This document shows positions 1 through 7,049 of a stretch of DNA of 7,500 nucleotides, piece by piece. The stretch comes from Pontimonas sp. (lineage in GTDB: Bacteria; Actinomycetota; Actinomycetes; Actinomycetales; Microbacteriaceae). Each line of letters opens with the position of its first letter. Within the stretch, counting starts at the first letter, position 1. The stretch is from NCBI GenBank assembly GCA_021741925.1, contig JAIOWW010000053.1:1-7500 (forward strand), given 5' to 3'. A program made the translations under genes and the position numbers. Under the pieces are notes generated by a model. The model did not search any database. It saw nothing but the letters and a program-made list of their open reading frames with translations, and was not told the origin of the DNA.

Positions 1-861
1 GCTCACCGACAAGGTTCCAAGACCGACTGGGCCACCAGCGAACTTGCGAATCAGGGTCTCGAGAACTGCCCGATCCAGCCGGTCCAAGCCGAGTTCGTCA
101 ACGTCATACAACAGCAAGGCAGCCTGAACCGAGGCAACATCCGGCGCGGTGTCATGAACCAACACATAGTCCCGAACTCTTCTCAGCAGGCGGTTCGCAA
201 TACGAGGTGTTCCGCGAGAACGAGACGCAATCTCACCCAGTGCGTCTTGAGGCCAGCTCAACCCCAACACCGCGCTGGAACGCCTCACTACTTCAGTCAG
301 CTCAGCCTCCGAATAGAACTCAAGATGTGCTGTAAACCCAAACCGATCGCGGAGCGGGCCTGGCAGCAGGCCGGACCGCGTGGTCGCTCCCACCAGAGTA
401 AAAGGAGCGAGATCAAGCGGAAGGGTCGTAGCGCCAGCCCCTTTCCCCACCATAATGTCGATTCTGAAGTCCTCCATCGCGAGATAGAGCATCTCCTCCG
501 CGGGACGCGCCATGCGGTGAATCTCATCGATAAACAAGACCTCGCCGGGGACTAGGGAGGACAAGACCGCAGCAAGGTCACCAGCGTGGTTGATGGCTGG
601 CCCGCTGGTAATCCGGAGGGACTGCTGGGTTTCCTCCGCCACGATCATCGCCAGAGTTGTCTTACCCAAACCGGGAGGGCCAGACAGCAGTATGTGATCA
701 GGGGTCCGGTTTTCTTTCATCGCGGCGTCCAAGAGCAACACCAATTGCTCGCGGACCTTGCTCTGCCCGACAAACTCGCCCAGTGATTTCGGGCGAAGCG
801 CACCCTCAAACTGAACCTCACCCTCAGATTCAGGTTGGGCTGGGTCTCGCTCCACGTTCAC
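1..861 (-). CDS. ruvB: Holliday junction branch-migration ATPase RuvB (3' end cut off by the window)
   Basis: RuvB is the hexameric AAA+ motor that, loaded by RuvA, drives branch migration of Holliday junctions. The frame is open from a GTG at 861 to base 1, giving 287 residues of the roughly 340 usual for the family; the end of the C-terminal winged-helix domain is missing. Visible motifs are Walker A GPPGLGKTTLA (61–71), Walker B LFIDEIHRM (109–117), the sensor I region GATTRSGLL (158–166), PLRDRFG (169–175, the arginine-finger segment) and RGTPRIANRLLRR (216–228, sensor II). The winged-helix part begins near residue 251. The start is preceded by GGGAG eight bases upstream, and its GTG shares four bases (GTGA) with the ruvA stop, which points to translational coupling. 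A second GTG two codons in (855) is an alternative start. No broken or missing catalytic motif is seen. Confidence 0.97.
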   Translation of the reverse strand, partial: MNVERDPAQPESEGEVQFEGALRPKSLGEFVGQSKVREQLVLLLDAAMKENRTPDHILLSGPPGLGKTTLAMIVAEETQQSLRITSGPAINHAGDLAAVLSSLVPGEVLFIDEIHRMARPAEEMLYLAMEDFRIDIMVGKGAGATTLPLDLAPFTLVGATTRSGLLPGPLRDRFGFTAHLEFYSEAELTEVVRRSSAVLGLSWPQDALGEIASRSRGTPRIANRLLRRVRDYVLVHDTAPDVASVQAALLLYDVDELGLDRLDRAVLETLIRKFAGGPVGLGTLSVS

Positions 862-1484
862 GCTCTAGACTCCCTGTTGGTCTGGGGGCCCAGGATACTC
901 AGTGCTTCGCGCAGGAGCGTCGATGCATCCACAGGCGCGGGTGACGCAGATTCCAGCACTTGATTAACACCGCTGCGAGCGATCTTTTCTGACCACCCCA
1001 AACCAACCAGTGCCTGGACCACCGAGGCCTTCAACACCTCGGATACCTCCGGTGCAGCAGCGGACTCTCCGTCTAACCGTGGGCGGTGGTCAAAGGCACC
1101 CTGAAGCGAGAGCACAATCAATTTCGCGGTCTTTGCCCCCACACCACTCACCGAGCGGAATGCTGCATCATTTTCGGTGATGACCGCATCATGAATCGCC
1201 CCCGGGGTCATATGTCCCAGGACCGCGAGAGCCATTTTGGGCCCCACCCCGTTGACGCTGCGCAGAAGGGCGAAGAGGGCAAGCTCCTCGCGGGATTCAA
1301 AACCAAAGAGCGCAACATGGTCATCCCTCACCACCATGGACGTATGCAGGTGCACCTCCTCGCCGAGCGAGAAACGAAGCGCACTACGGTCGGGAACCGT
1401 AACGAGATACCCCATCCCATGAACTTCCACCACAACCTCGGGGCCCGCAATGTCAGCTACCACGCCACGAAGAGATGCAATCAC
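858..1484 (-). CDS. ruvA: Holliday junction branch-migration protein RuvA
   Basis: RuvA binds four-way DNA junctions as a tetramer and recruits the RuvB motor. The 208-residue product has the family's usual length and three-domain layout. An OB-fold domain starts MIASLRGVV and includes VVRDDHVALFGF (51–62). Two helix-hairpin-helix motifs follow, SVNGVGPKMALAVL (76–89) and SVSGVGAKTAKLIV (111–124). After a variable linker comes the C-terminal RuvB-contact domain, about 148–198, with LVGLGWSEKIA (159–169). The start codon is GTG, overlapping the ruvC stop as GTGA; the stop in turn overlaps the ruvB GTG in the same way. The Shine-Dalgarno signal is weak, so translation probably depends on coupling to ruvC. 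All family features look intact. Confidence 0.98.
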   Translation of the reverse strand: MIASLRGVVADIAGPEVVVEVHGMGYLVTVPDRSALRFSLGEEVHLHTSMVVRDDHVALFGFESREELALFALLRSVNGVGPKMALAVLGHMTPGAIHDAVITENDAAFRSVSGVGAKTAKLIVLSLQGAFDHRPRLDGESAAAPEVSEVLKASVVQALVGLGWSEKIARSGVNQVLESASPAPVDASTLLREALSILGPQTNRESRA

Positions 1485-2053
1485 TCTGTCAGCCTAGGTC
1501 GCTTCGCTTTTGCTTCCGCGGCTCGCCACGCCTGTTGGGCAGGAGTGAGAGTGGTCTCTCCGGACGCTGCGATGGGCGCCACTCCTCGCCATGCTTCGGT
1601 TATGGCCAAAGCAAGAGCATCGGCGGCATCAGCAGGTTGGGGAATCTCATCCAAACCCAGGATGGCTTGCACGAGGGTTCCTACCTGACTTTTCGATGCG
1701 CGACCATGACCAGTGACTGCAGCCTTCACCTCACTCGGAGTCCTGAGTGACACCGGGATAGAACGAGCGTGTGCCAGAGCGAAAACCACACCACTAATCT
1801 GTGCAGTGCCCATCACTGTTCTCAGGTTGTGTTGCGCAAAAACTCGCTCCAGGGCCACCACATCGGGTGAATACTCGTCCAGAAGATGAGCGAGCTGAGT
1901 TGCGAGGGAACCTATGCGAGATGCAGGTTCATCCTCTGCCGGGGTGCGATAAACATCGACATGGACAAGGGAAACAGCGCGGCCAGGTCCATGCTGTATC
2001 ACTCCCACACCCAGTCTTGTCAATCCTGGGTCAATCCCGAGGATGATCGTCAT
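1481..2053 (-). CDS. ruvC: Crossover junction endodeoxyribonuclease RuvC
   Basis: RuvC is the dimeric nuclease that resolves Holliday junctions by paired nicks after RuvAB migration. The 190-residue protein opens with the RNase H-like strand ILGIDPG. The four metal-binding acidic residues expected of the family are present: D8 in GIDPG, E69 in VALERVF, and D142 and D145 in ADAADALALA. FAQHNLRTVMGTAQ (72–85) and RTPSEVKAAVTGHGRASK (104–121) match conserved DNA-contact regions. The ATG at 2053 lies nine bases after the yebC stop, and the stop overlaps the ruvA start by four bases. The C-terminal tail, about 160–190, is basic and alanine-rich and less conserved. It is very likely the first gene of a ruvCAB set cotranscribed with yebC. 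Confidence 0.98.
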   Translation of the reverse strand: MTIILGIDPGLTRLGVGVIQHGPGRAVSLVHVDVYRTPAEDEPASRIGSLATQLAHLLDEYSPDVVALERVFAQHNLRTVMGTAQISGVVFALAHARSIPVSLRTPSEVKAAVTGHGRASKSQVGTLVQAILGLDEIPQPADAADALALAITEAWRGVAPIAASGETTLTPAQQAWRAAEAKAKRPRLTE

Positions 2054-2062
2054 AGCGTCACG

Positions 2063-2827
2063 CTACTCGTCAAGCGCATCCAAAGCCTGAGCCACTTCAG
2101 GGCTTAGGTCCATGTTGGTGAAGACATTCTGGACGTCATCGCTGTCCTCCAAAGCGTCGACCAACCCCAGGACTTTTTGTGCGGTCGCAACGTCAACGTC
2201 GATTTTCACACTCGGGACGAACTCGGCTTCGGCAGCGTCGTAGTCAATCCCCGCGGCCTGGACTGCGCTTCTCGCTTCGACCAACTGGGAGGGGTCTGTG
2301 ATGACCTCGAACCCACCCCCGCGGTCGACCACTTCCTCGGCACCCGCGTCCAAAACCGCCAGCAACAGGTCATCCTCGGTGAGCGAATCTGTCTTCGTTA
2401 TCGACACAACTCCTTTTCGAGAAAAGTTGTAGGCGACACTCCCAGGATCCGCCATTGCTCCACCATTACGCGACATGATGGTCCGCACTTCGGCTGCCGC
2501 ACGGTTCTTGTTATCCGTCAGACACTCGATCAAGAGTGCGACTCCCCCAGCTGCGTAACCCTCATACATGATGGTCTGGTAGTCAATAGCTTCCCCGCTG
2601 AGACCCGCACCGCGCTTGATCGCGCGGTCAATATTGTCGTTGGGGACGCTGGACTTCTTCGCCTTTTGAACTGCGTCAGCGAGCGTCGGGTTACCCGAAA
2701 GATCAGGGCCACCCACCTTCGCCGCAACTTCGATGTTCTTAATTAGTTTGGCGAAAGACTTCGCCCGGCGAGCATCAATAACAGCTTTCTTGTGCTTCGT
2801 GGTCGCCCATTTAGAGTGGCCGGACAT
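2063..2827 (-). CDS. yebC: YebC/TACO1-family protein (translation factor, older name transcriptional regulator)
   Basis: This is a full-length YebC/TACO1-family protein of 254 residues. It opens with the family signature GHSKWATTKHKKAVIDARR (3–21), followed by conserved stretches such as VPNDNIDRAIKRG (61–73), YEGYAAGGVALLIECLTDN (89–107) and NRNAAEVR-like NRAAAEVRTIMSRNGG (109–124). Older annotation calls these proteins DNA-binding regulators. Work on bacterial and mitochondrial members supports a role in relieving ribosome stalling, notably at proline-rich stretches; neither role can be tested from this sequence. The ATG at 2827 has a near-perfect Shine-Dalgarno (AAGGAGG). The gene lies 26 bases after pdxT and nine bases before ruvC. 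The yebC–ruvC pairing is common across bacteria and does not by itself mean a recombination role. Confidence 0.97.
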   Translation of the reverse strand: MSGHSKWATTKHKKAVIDARRAKSFAKLIKNIEVAAKVGGPDLSGNPTLADAVQKAKKSSVPNDNIDRAIKRGAGLSGEAIDYQTIMYEGYAAGGVALLIECLTDNKNRAAAEVRTIMSRNGGAMADPGSVAYNFSRKGVVSITKTDSLTEDDLLLAVLDAGAEEVVDRGGGFEVITDPSQLVEARSAVQAAGIDYDAAEAEFVPSVKIDVDVATAQKVLGLVDALEDSDDVQNVFTNMDLSPEVAQALDALDE

Positions 2828-2830
2828 ACG

Positions 2831-2837
2831 CCTCCTT
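2831..2837 (-). promoter_or_regulatory. Strong Shine-Dalgarno of yebC
   Basis: The minus strand reads AAGGAGG three bases before the yebC ATG, matching the anti-Shine-Dalgarno sequence almost fully. It is the strongest ribosome-binding site in the window. It fixes the yebC start at 2827 and suggests yebC initiates independently rather than by coupling to pdxT. Confidence 0.8.
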
Positions 2838-2853
2838 GTGTCGCCTGCCCATT

Positions 2854-3483
2854 CTAGGCAGTCTGCAAGGCAGCGACCGTAAACCCGGTTGCTCGCACCG
2901 TCTCGACAAAGAGTCTGTGGAGCCGGTCATCCCCGGTGATTTCCGGGTGGAATGCTACGCCCAGGGCGCTACCATCGCGCACCCCCACGACTTCTCCCTC
3001 AGGAAGGGTGGCGATGACCTCAACAGCGGGTCCAACCCTGGTCACAAGGGGCGCACGGATGAAGGCCACCCGAAGTGGTGGACCAGGGACCCCCGAGACC
3101 ACAACATCCGTCTCGTAGGAATCGACCTGGGAACCAAAAGCGTTCCGGCGAACCGTCACATCAAGGACGCCGAGCGTCTCTTGGCCCGCGATTGCGTCTT
3201 CCAACTCTGTCGCGAGCATGATGAGTCCTGCACATGTTCCGAACACTGGCAGACCATCGGACAAGGCACGTCGCAACGGGTCATACAGATCGAATATGCG
3301 CAACAGCTTGTCCATCACACTGGACTCACCGCCCGGAATCACGATTCCGTTCAGGCCCTCCAGGTGAGCTCGAAGGCGCACCTCGCGTACGTGTGCACCC
3401 AACTCCTCCAACATCGCCCGGTGTTCCCTCACATCTCCTTGGAGCGCGAGGACACCGATCAGGGGGCTTGTGTTACCAGCCAC
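2854..3483 (-). CDS. pdxT: PLP synthase glutaminase subunit PdxT
   Basis: PdxT is the class I-type glutaminase subunit that hydrolyses glutamine and channels ammonia to PdxS for pyridoxal 5'-phosphate synthesis. From the GTG at 3483 the product has 209 residues. It shows IGVLALQGDVREH (9–21), the oxyanion-side loop GGESS (51–55), the nucleophile C84 in FGTCAGLIMLA, and the His/Glu pair H179/E181 in FHPEITGD, so the triad is intact. The start is uncertain. The frame stays open to an ATG at 3516 (220 residues), which would overlap pdxS by 44 bases. I prefer GTG 3483 because it overlaps pdxS by only 11 bases and leaves a short lead before GVLALQG, as is usual in the family. Neither start has a strong Shine-Dalgarno, so coupling to pdxS is likely. 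yebC follows after 26 bases. Confidence 0.96.
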   Translation of the reverse strand: MAGNTSPLIGVLALQGDVREHRAMLEELGAHVREVRLRAHLEGLNGIVIPGGESSVMDKLLRIFDLYDPLRRALSDGLPVFGTCAGLIMLATELEDAIAGQETLGVLDVTVRRNAFGSQVDSYETDVVVSGVPGPPLRVAFIRAPLVTRVGPAVEVIATLPEGEVVGVRDGSALGVAFHPEITGDDRLHRLFVETVRATGFTVAALQTA

Positions 3484-4375
3484 GCTCAGCGAGCCGGTGC
3501 GGAGCGGGGAGGTCATTCACGTTGATTCCCACCATTGCCTCGCCTAACCCACGCGACACCTCGGCAATCACGGATGCATCGGTGTACTGGGCAGTCGCCT
3601 TGACGATGGCGCTGGCGCGTTCTGACGGGTTCCCGGACTTGAAGATGCCAGAACCCACGAAGACGCCATCGGCACCAAGTTGCATCATCATGGCAGCATC
3701 CGCCGGGGTGGCGATACCACCCGCAGTGAAGAGGACGACGGGAAGTTTTCCTGTTTGCGCTACTTCCGCAACCAGCTCGTAAGGCGCCTGAAGCTCTTTC
3801 GCTTGGACATACAGCTCATCCGGGGTCATGGACGAGAGGCGGTTGATTTCCCCCCGGATGGTGCGAATGTGCTTGGTGGCCTCCGACACGTCGCCCGTGC
3901 CAGCCTCGCCTTTGGAGCGGATCATGGCAGCACCTTCGGTGATGCGGCGAAGAGCTTCGCCCAAATTGGTGGCGCCACACACAAACGGTACGGTGTAACG
4001 CCACTTGTCGATGTGGTTGACATAGTCCGCCGGACTTAGCACCTCAGACTCGTCAATGTAGTCAACCTTCAAGGCTTCCAAAACTTGGGCCTCCACAAAG
4101 TGCCCGATGCGAGCCTTCGCCATGACAGGAATGGACACAGTGTCGATGATTCCCTGAATCAAGTCCGGGTCACTCATGCGAGCCACGCCACCCTCGGCTC
4201 GAATGTCCGCCGGAACTCTCTCCAACGCCATGACGGCAACAGCACCGGCGTCCTCGGCAATTCGCGCCTGCTCGGGCGTCACAACGTCCATGATGACGCC
4301 GCCCTTCAGCATCTCTGCCAAACCTCGCTTAACGCGGGCAGTTCCCGCCGTTACAGGGGTGGTGGGTTCGGTCAT
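3473..4375 (-). CDS. pdxS: PLP synthase lyase subunit PdxS
   Basis: PdxS is the synthase subunit of the DXP-independent vitamin B6 pathway. It condenses ribose 5-phosphate, glyceraldehyde 3-phosphate and PdxT-derived ammonia into pyridoxal 5'-phosphate, in a dodecameric complex. The 300-residue protein is full length with a (βα)8 barrel. Key residues seen are D30 in GGVIMDVV, the Schiff-base lysine K87 in PVMAKARIGHF, the second catalytic lysine K155 in RSKGEAGTGD, and the phosphate-binding glycines in FTAGGIATPADAA and GVFVGSGIF. The ATG at 4375 is preceded by AGGAGAGG about 13 bases upstream, a longer spacing than usual. pdxT begins inside the end of this gene. No pdxR-type MocR regulator is seen beside it in this window. 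It lies 50 bases behind the HIT gene. Confidence 0.98.
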   Translation of the reverse strand: MTEPTTPVTAGTARVKRGLAEMLKGGVIMDVVTPEQARIAEDAGAVAVMALERVPADIRAEGGVARMSDPDLIQGIIDTVSIPVMAKARIGHFVEAQVLEALKVDYIDESEVLSPADYVNHIDKWRYTVPFVCGATNLGEALRRITEGAAMIRSKGEAGTGDVSEATKHIRTIRGEINRLSSMTPDELYVQAKELQAPYELVAEVAQTGKLPVVLFTAGGIATPADAAMMMQLGADGVFVGSGIFKSGNPSERASAIVKATAQYTDASVIAEVSRGLGEAMVGINVNDLPAPHRLAERGW

Positions 4376-4398
4376 GGTGTATCGAGATCCTCTCCTAG

Positions 4399-4420
4399 CG
4401 ACGCTCTGTCGTGAGCGACG
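4399..4420. repeat. Imperfect inverted repeat in the HIT–pdxS gap
   Basis: Eight-base arms, cgacgctc and gagcgacg, flank a six-base loop (tgtcgt). Each arm has one unpaired base at its third position from the outside, so the stem is 5 + 2 base pairs. It fills about half of the 50-base gap before pdxS and ends just ahead of the pdxS ribosome-binding site. No run of T follows it, so it is not a typical intrinsic terminator. It could be an RNA hairpin that shapes mRNA processing, an operator, or chance. Confidence 0.4.
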
Positions 4421-4425
4421 AAAGT

Positions 4426-4992
4426 CTAACCGGTGGAACCTGAGTGCCAGCTCGCCCGCAGGATATCTCGCATTTCGCCGAGAAGTTGCGGCATCGCTTT
4501 AGTCCTCGCGACGATCGGGAAGAAGTTGGAATCTTGGCCCCATCGTGGAACAACATGTTGGTGGAGATGCTCTTCAATGCCAGCACCTGCAACCTTTCCC
4601 TGGTTGATTCCCATGTTGAAACCGTGTGCTCCGGAGACAGCTCTGAGGGTCTTCATGGCGTCTTGCACCATCGAACCCATCTCCGTGAGCTCCTCTACCG
4701 TGATGTCGTCATAATTCGCAACATGGCGATACGGACAGATCAATAGATGCCCCGCGTTGTAGGGGTAAAGGTTCAACACCGCATAAACGGTTTCTCCTCG
4801 ATGCACCACGAGCGAGTCATCATCTGGCCTGGTGGGCGCGGTACAGAACACGCAGCTTCCATCCTCGGGCTTTGTCTCCCCTTGGATATAGGCAATCCGA
4901 TGGGGAGTCCAGAGACGCTGGAAGGCATCAGGAACGCCCGGTAGGCCCGAGGCGTCGAGCGACGCATTGGGGCCTTCCACGCTCTCAGGCAT
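4426..4992 (-). CDS. HIT-family nucleotide phosphorylase/hydrolase, probable Ap4A phosphorylase
   Basis: This 188-residue histidine-triad protein carries the defining motif HLHQHVVPRW (142–151), with three alternating histidines at 142, 144 and 146, the central one being the expected nucleophile. It also has CVFC (47–50), a Cys pair often part of a zinc site, and LNLYPYNAGHLLICPYRH (73–90), the conserved HIT core. RLWTPHRIAYI (26–36) and the gene's place directly after thrS match the actinobacterial group containing M. tuberculosis Rv2613c, described as a diadenosine tetraphosphate phosphorylase. Aminoacyl-tRNA synthetases make Ap4A as a by-product, so pairing with thrS makes sense. The substrate here is inferred from the family, not shown. 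I chose the ATG at 4992, which overlaps the thrS end by eight bases. The frame stays open to 5067, but a start there would lie deep inside thrS. Confidence 0.93.
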   Translation of the reverse strand: MPESVEGPNASLDASGLPGVPDAFQRLWTPHRIAYIQGETKPEDGSCVFCTAPTRPDDDSLVVHRGETVYAVLNLYPYNAGHLLICPYRHVANYDDITVEELTEMGSMVQDAMKTLRAVSGAHGFNMGINQGKVAGAGIEEHLHQHVVPRWGQDSNFFPIVARTKAMPQLLGEMRDILRASWHSGSTG

Positions 4993-6985
4993 GAGTTTTC
5001 TGCCGGATCTCCTGGAGAATCCTGTCGCGCGCCTTAACGAGGGGAACGCCATTCTCCTGGGTCCCATCGCGGTATCGGAAGCTCACGGCACCAGCGCTCC
5101 GATCATCCTCACCAGCGATGAGAACGAACGGAATCTTCGCCTTGGTGTGGGTCCGAATCTTCTTCTGCATGCGGTCATCGGAATCATCCAACTCTGCTCG
5201 CACGCCGTGGGTGCGAAGCTCCTCGATAAAGTCCCCAAGATAATCCGCGAACTCGCCTGCGACAGGGACCCCAACAACCTGGACCGGTGATAGCCACGCG
5301 GGAAATGCGCCGGCATAGTGCTCGGTCAACACACCGAAAAACCGCTCAACCGATCCGAAGAGGGCTCGGTGAATCATGATGGGTTGCTTCCTGCTGCCAT
5401 CAGCTGCCTGGTACTCCAGGTCGAACCGTGCGGGCAGATTAAAGTCCAGCTGAATCGTCGACATTTGCCAACTACGACCAATCGCGTCTCGGGCCTGAAC
5501 AGAGATTTTCGGCCCATAGAAGGCGGCCCCACCGGGATCTGGCACGAGGGTTAATCCGGACTTCTCTGCAACAGATGACAGCGTTGCAGTAGCTTTCTCC
5601 CACAGCTCGTCAGACCCCACAAACTTCTCGCTGTCATCGTCGCGAGTGGAGAGCTCAAGGTAGAAATCGGTCAAACCGAAATCGCTCAGCAAACCCAAGA
5701 CAAAGTCGAGAAGGTTCGCAAGCTCCTCTTCAAGGGATTCCTCTGTCACAAATATGTGGGCGTCATCCATCGTGAGGCCTCTAACCCTCGTCAACCCGTG
5801 GACAACGCCGCTCTTCTCATAACGATAGACCGACCCGAACTCGAACATCCGCAGCGGCAACTCTCGGTAGGACCGTTGCCTGGAGCGGTAAATCAAGATG
5901 TGAAAGGGGCAGTTCATGGGCTTCAGGTAGTAATCCGCGCCCTGCTTGGTAATCTCCCCGGCGTCGTTGCGCTGCTCATCCATACGCATCGGGGGGAACA
6001 TCCCGTCCTTGTACCAGGAGAGGTGACCGGAGGTTTCGAAGAGCTCGGACTTCGTGATGTGCGGGGTATACACAAACTCGTAGCCAGCCTCTTCGTGGCG
6101 ACGCCTGGAGTAGTCCTCCATCTCGCGCCGAATTACACCACCTTTGGGGTGGAAAACGGCGAGACCAGAACCAATCTCGTCAGGGAAAGAGAAGAGGTCA
6201 AGTTCTTGGCCCAGTTTTCGGTGATCCCGCTTGGCTGCCTCTTCGAGGCGCTCCAGGTGGGCGCGAAGGTCCTCTTTGCTCGCCCACGCTGTCCCATAAA
6301 TCCTCTGCAATTGCGGATTTTTCTCATCCCCGCGCCAATACGCTGCAGCTAATCTGGTCAGCTTCCACCCATTTCCCAACAACTTGGTAGAAGGAAGGTG
6401 AGGCCCCCGGCAGAGGTCCTTCCACACCGTCTCCCCCGTCTTGGGGTCGACGTTGTCATAGATGGTGAGCTCACCGGCTCCTACCTCTACGCTCTCCCCT
6501 TGGTCGCCAGCAGACGCGCGGTCTTTCAGCCCCACCAGCTCACATTTATAGGGTTCCGCTGCCAACTCGCTCAGAGCTTCATCAGCGCTCACGACACGGC
6601 GTTCGAAACGCTGGCCGCTCTTCACGATGCGCTGCATCTCCTTTTCCAGAGCACTCAGTTGGTCCGGAGAGAAAGGCTCGGAGACGTCAAAGTCGTAGTA
6701 GAAACCATCCACCACAGGTGGCCCAATCCCCAGCTTGGCATCGGGGTCAAGAGATTGAACGGCTTGTGCGAGTACGTGGGCAGCGGAGTGTCGAAGAATT
6801 TCCAAACCGTCTGGGGAGTCCATCATGACGGGCTCCACTGACTGCCCGGCCTCAAGGATTGAGTGGAGATCTTTGATGGCGCCATCAACACGGATTGCCA
6901 CCACGCCCGCCTGAGCGAAGACTTCGGCGCCACCTACCCGCTCGGCCACAACGAGCGGAGCCCCAGAGGAAATCTCAGACGTCAC
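4985..6985 (-). CDS. thrS: Threonyl-tRNA synthetase
   Basis: ThrS is a class II synthetase that charges tRNA-Thr and edits mischarged Ser-tRNA. The 666-residue protein has a TGS-like N-terminus (about 27–60). The editing domain shows the HxxxH pair H66/H70 and C192/H196 in CRGPH. The catalytic core has motif 1 around 280–297, motif 2 YRYEKSGVVHGLTRVRG (387–403) and motif 3 GSVERFFGVLTEHYAG (544–559). The expected active-site zinc ligands are C359 (MNCPFH), H410 (DDAHIF) and H539 (IMIHRALF). The anticodon-binding domain occupies about 565–660. The start is GTG at 6985; an in-frame TGA nine bases upstream rules out a longer form. There is no clear Shine-Dalgarno. The stop overlaps the HIT-gene start by eight bases. 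The leader is too short for a T-box. Confidence 0.98.
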   Translation of the reverse strand: MTSEISSGAPLVVAERVGGAEVFAQAGVVAIRVDGAIKDLHSILEAGQSVEPVMMDSPDGLEILRHSAAHVLAQAVQSLDPDAKLGIGPPVVDGFYYDFDVSEPFSPDQLSALEKEMQRIVKSGQRFERRVVSADEALSELAAEPYKCELVGLKDRASAGDQGESVEVGAGELTIYDNVDPKTGETVWKDLCRGPHLPSTKLLGNGWKLTRLAAAYWRGDEKNPQLQRIYGTAWASKEDLRAHLERLEEAAKRDHRKLGQELDLFSFPDEIGSGLAVFHPKGGVIRREMEDYSRRRHEEAGYEFVYTPHITKSELFETSGHLSWYKDGMFPPMRMDEQRNDAGEITKQGADYYLKPMNCPFHILIYRSRQRSYRELPLRMFEFGSVYRYEKSGVVHGLTRVRGLTMDDAHIFVTEESLEEELANLLDFVLGLLSDFGLTDFYLELSTRDDDSEKFVGSDELWEKATATLSSVAEKSGLTLVPDPGGAAFYGPKISVQARDAIGRSWQMSTIQLDFNLPARFDLEYQAADGSRKQPIMIHRALFGSVERFFGVLTEHYAGAFPAWLSPVQVVGVPVAGEFADYLGDFIEELRTHGVRAELDDSDDRMQKKIRTHTKAKIPFVLIAGEDDRSAGAVSFRYRDGTQENGVPLVKARDRILQEIRQKTHA

Positions 6986-6998
6986 AGTAAATCAAGCT

Positions 6999-7008
6999 TT
7001 CTCGAGAA
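6999..7008. repeat. Perfect 10-base palindrome in the thrS leader
   Basis: The sequence ttctcgagaa is its own reverse complement. It lies 14 bases before the thrS GTG and after the putative −10 box, so it would be in the 5' untranslated RNA. It may be an operator half-site pair or a chance palindrome; no known regulator motif is claimed. Confidence 0.35.
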
Positions 7009-7025
7009 CAAGGGATGCTCCCCTA

Positions 7026-7031
7026 ACCCTA
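7026..7031 (-). promoter_or_regulatory. Possible −10 box of a thrS promoter
   Basis: The minus strand reads TAGGGT, a fit to the actinobacterial TANNNT −10 pattern. It lies in the 64-base gap between the small membrane-protein gene and thrS. It would give a 5' leader of about 30–35 bases. No convincing −35 element is seen at 16–18 bases upstream, so this is a weak call and thrS could instead be read from further up. The rest of the gap holds only the palindrome at 6999–7008. Confidence 0.3.
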
Positions 7032-7049
7032 GTGCTGATGCGGAACTCC

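Noticed and set aside
1086..1688. Plus-strand open frame of 200 codons opposite ruvA and ruvC
   Set aside because: It lies antisense to two genes with complete catalytic and structural motifs and shows no recognisable domain; long antisense frames are expected in GC-rich coding DNA.
2837..2870. Short hairpin CTGCC/GGCAG around the pdxT stop codon as a terminator
   Set aside because: The stem is only five pairs, there is no T-run, and it is followed at once by the yebC ribosome-binding site.
5756..6352. Plus-strand open frame of 198 codons opposite thrS
   Set aside because: It is entirely antisense to the thrS catalytic core, has no recognisable motif, and lacks any gap of its own for a promoter.
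7021..7031. Telomere-like TAGGGTTAGGG on the minus strand
   Set aside because: It is less than two repeat units long and sits in a short bacterial intergenic gap; it is better read as a possible −10 box with G-rich surroundings.
6986..7049. T-box riboswitch in front of thrS
   Set aside because: The gap is 64 bases long and shows no T-box consensus or specifier stem; a T-box needs a much longer leader.
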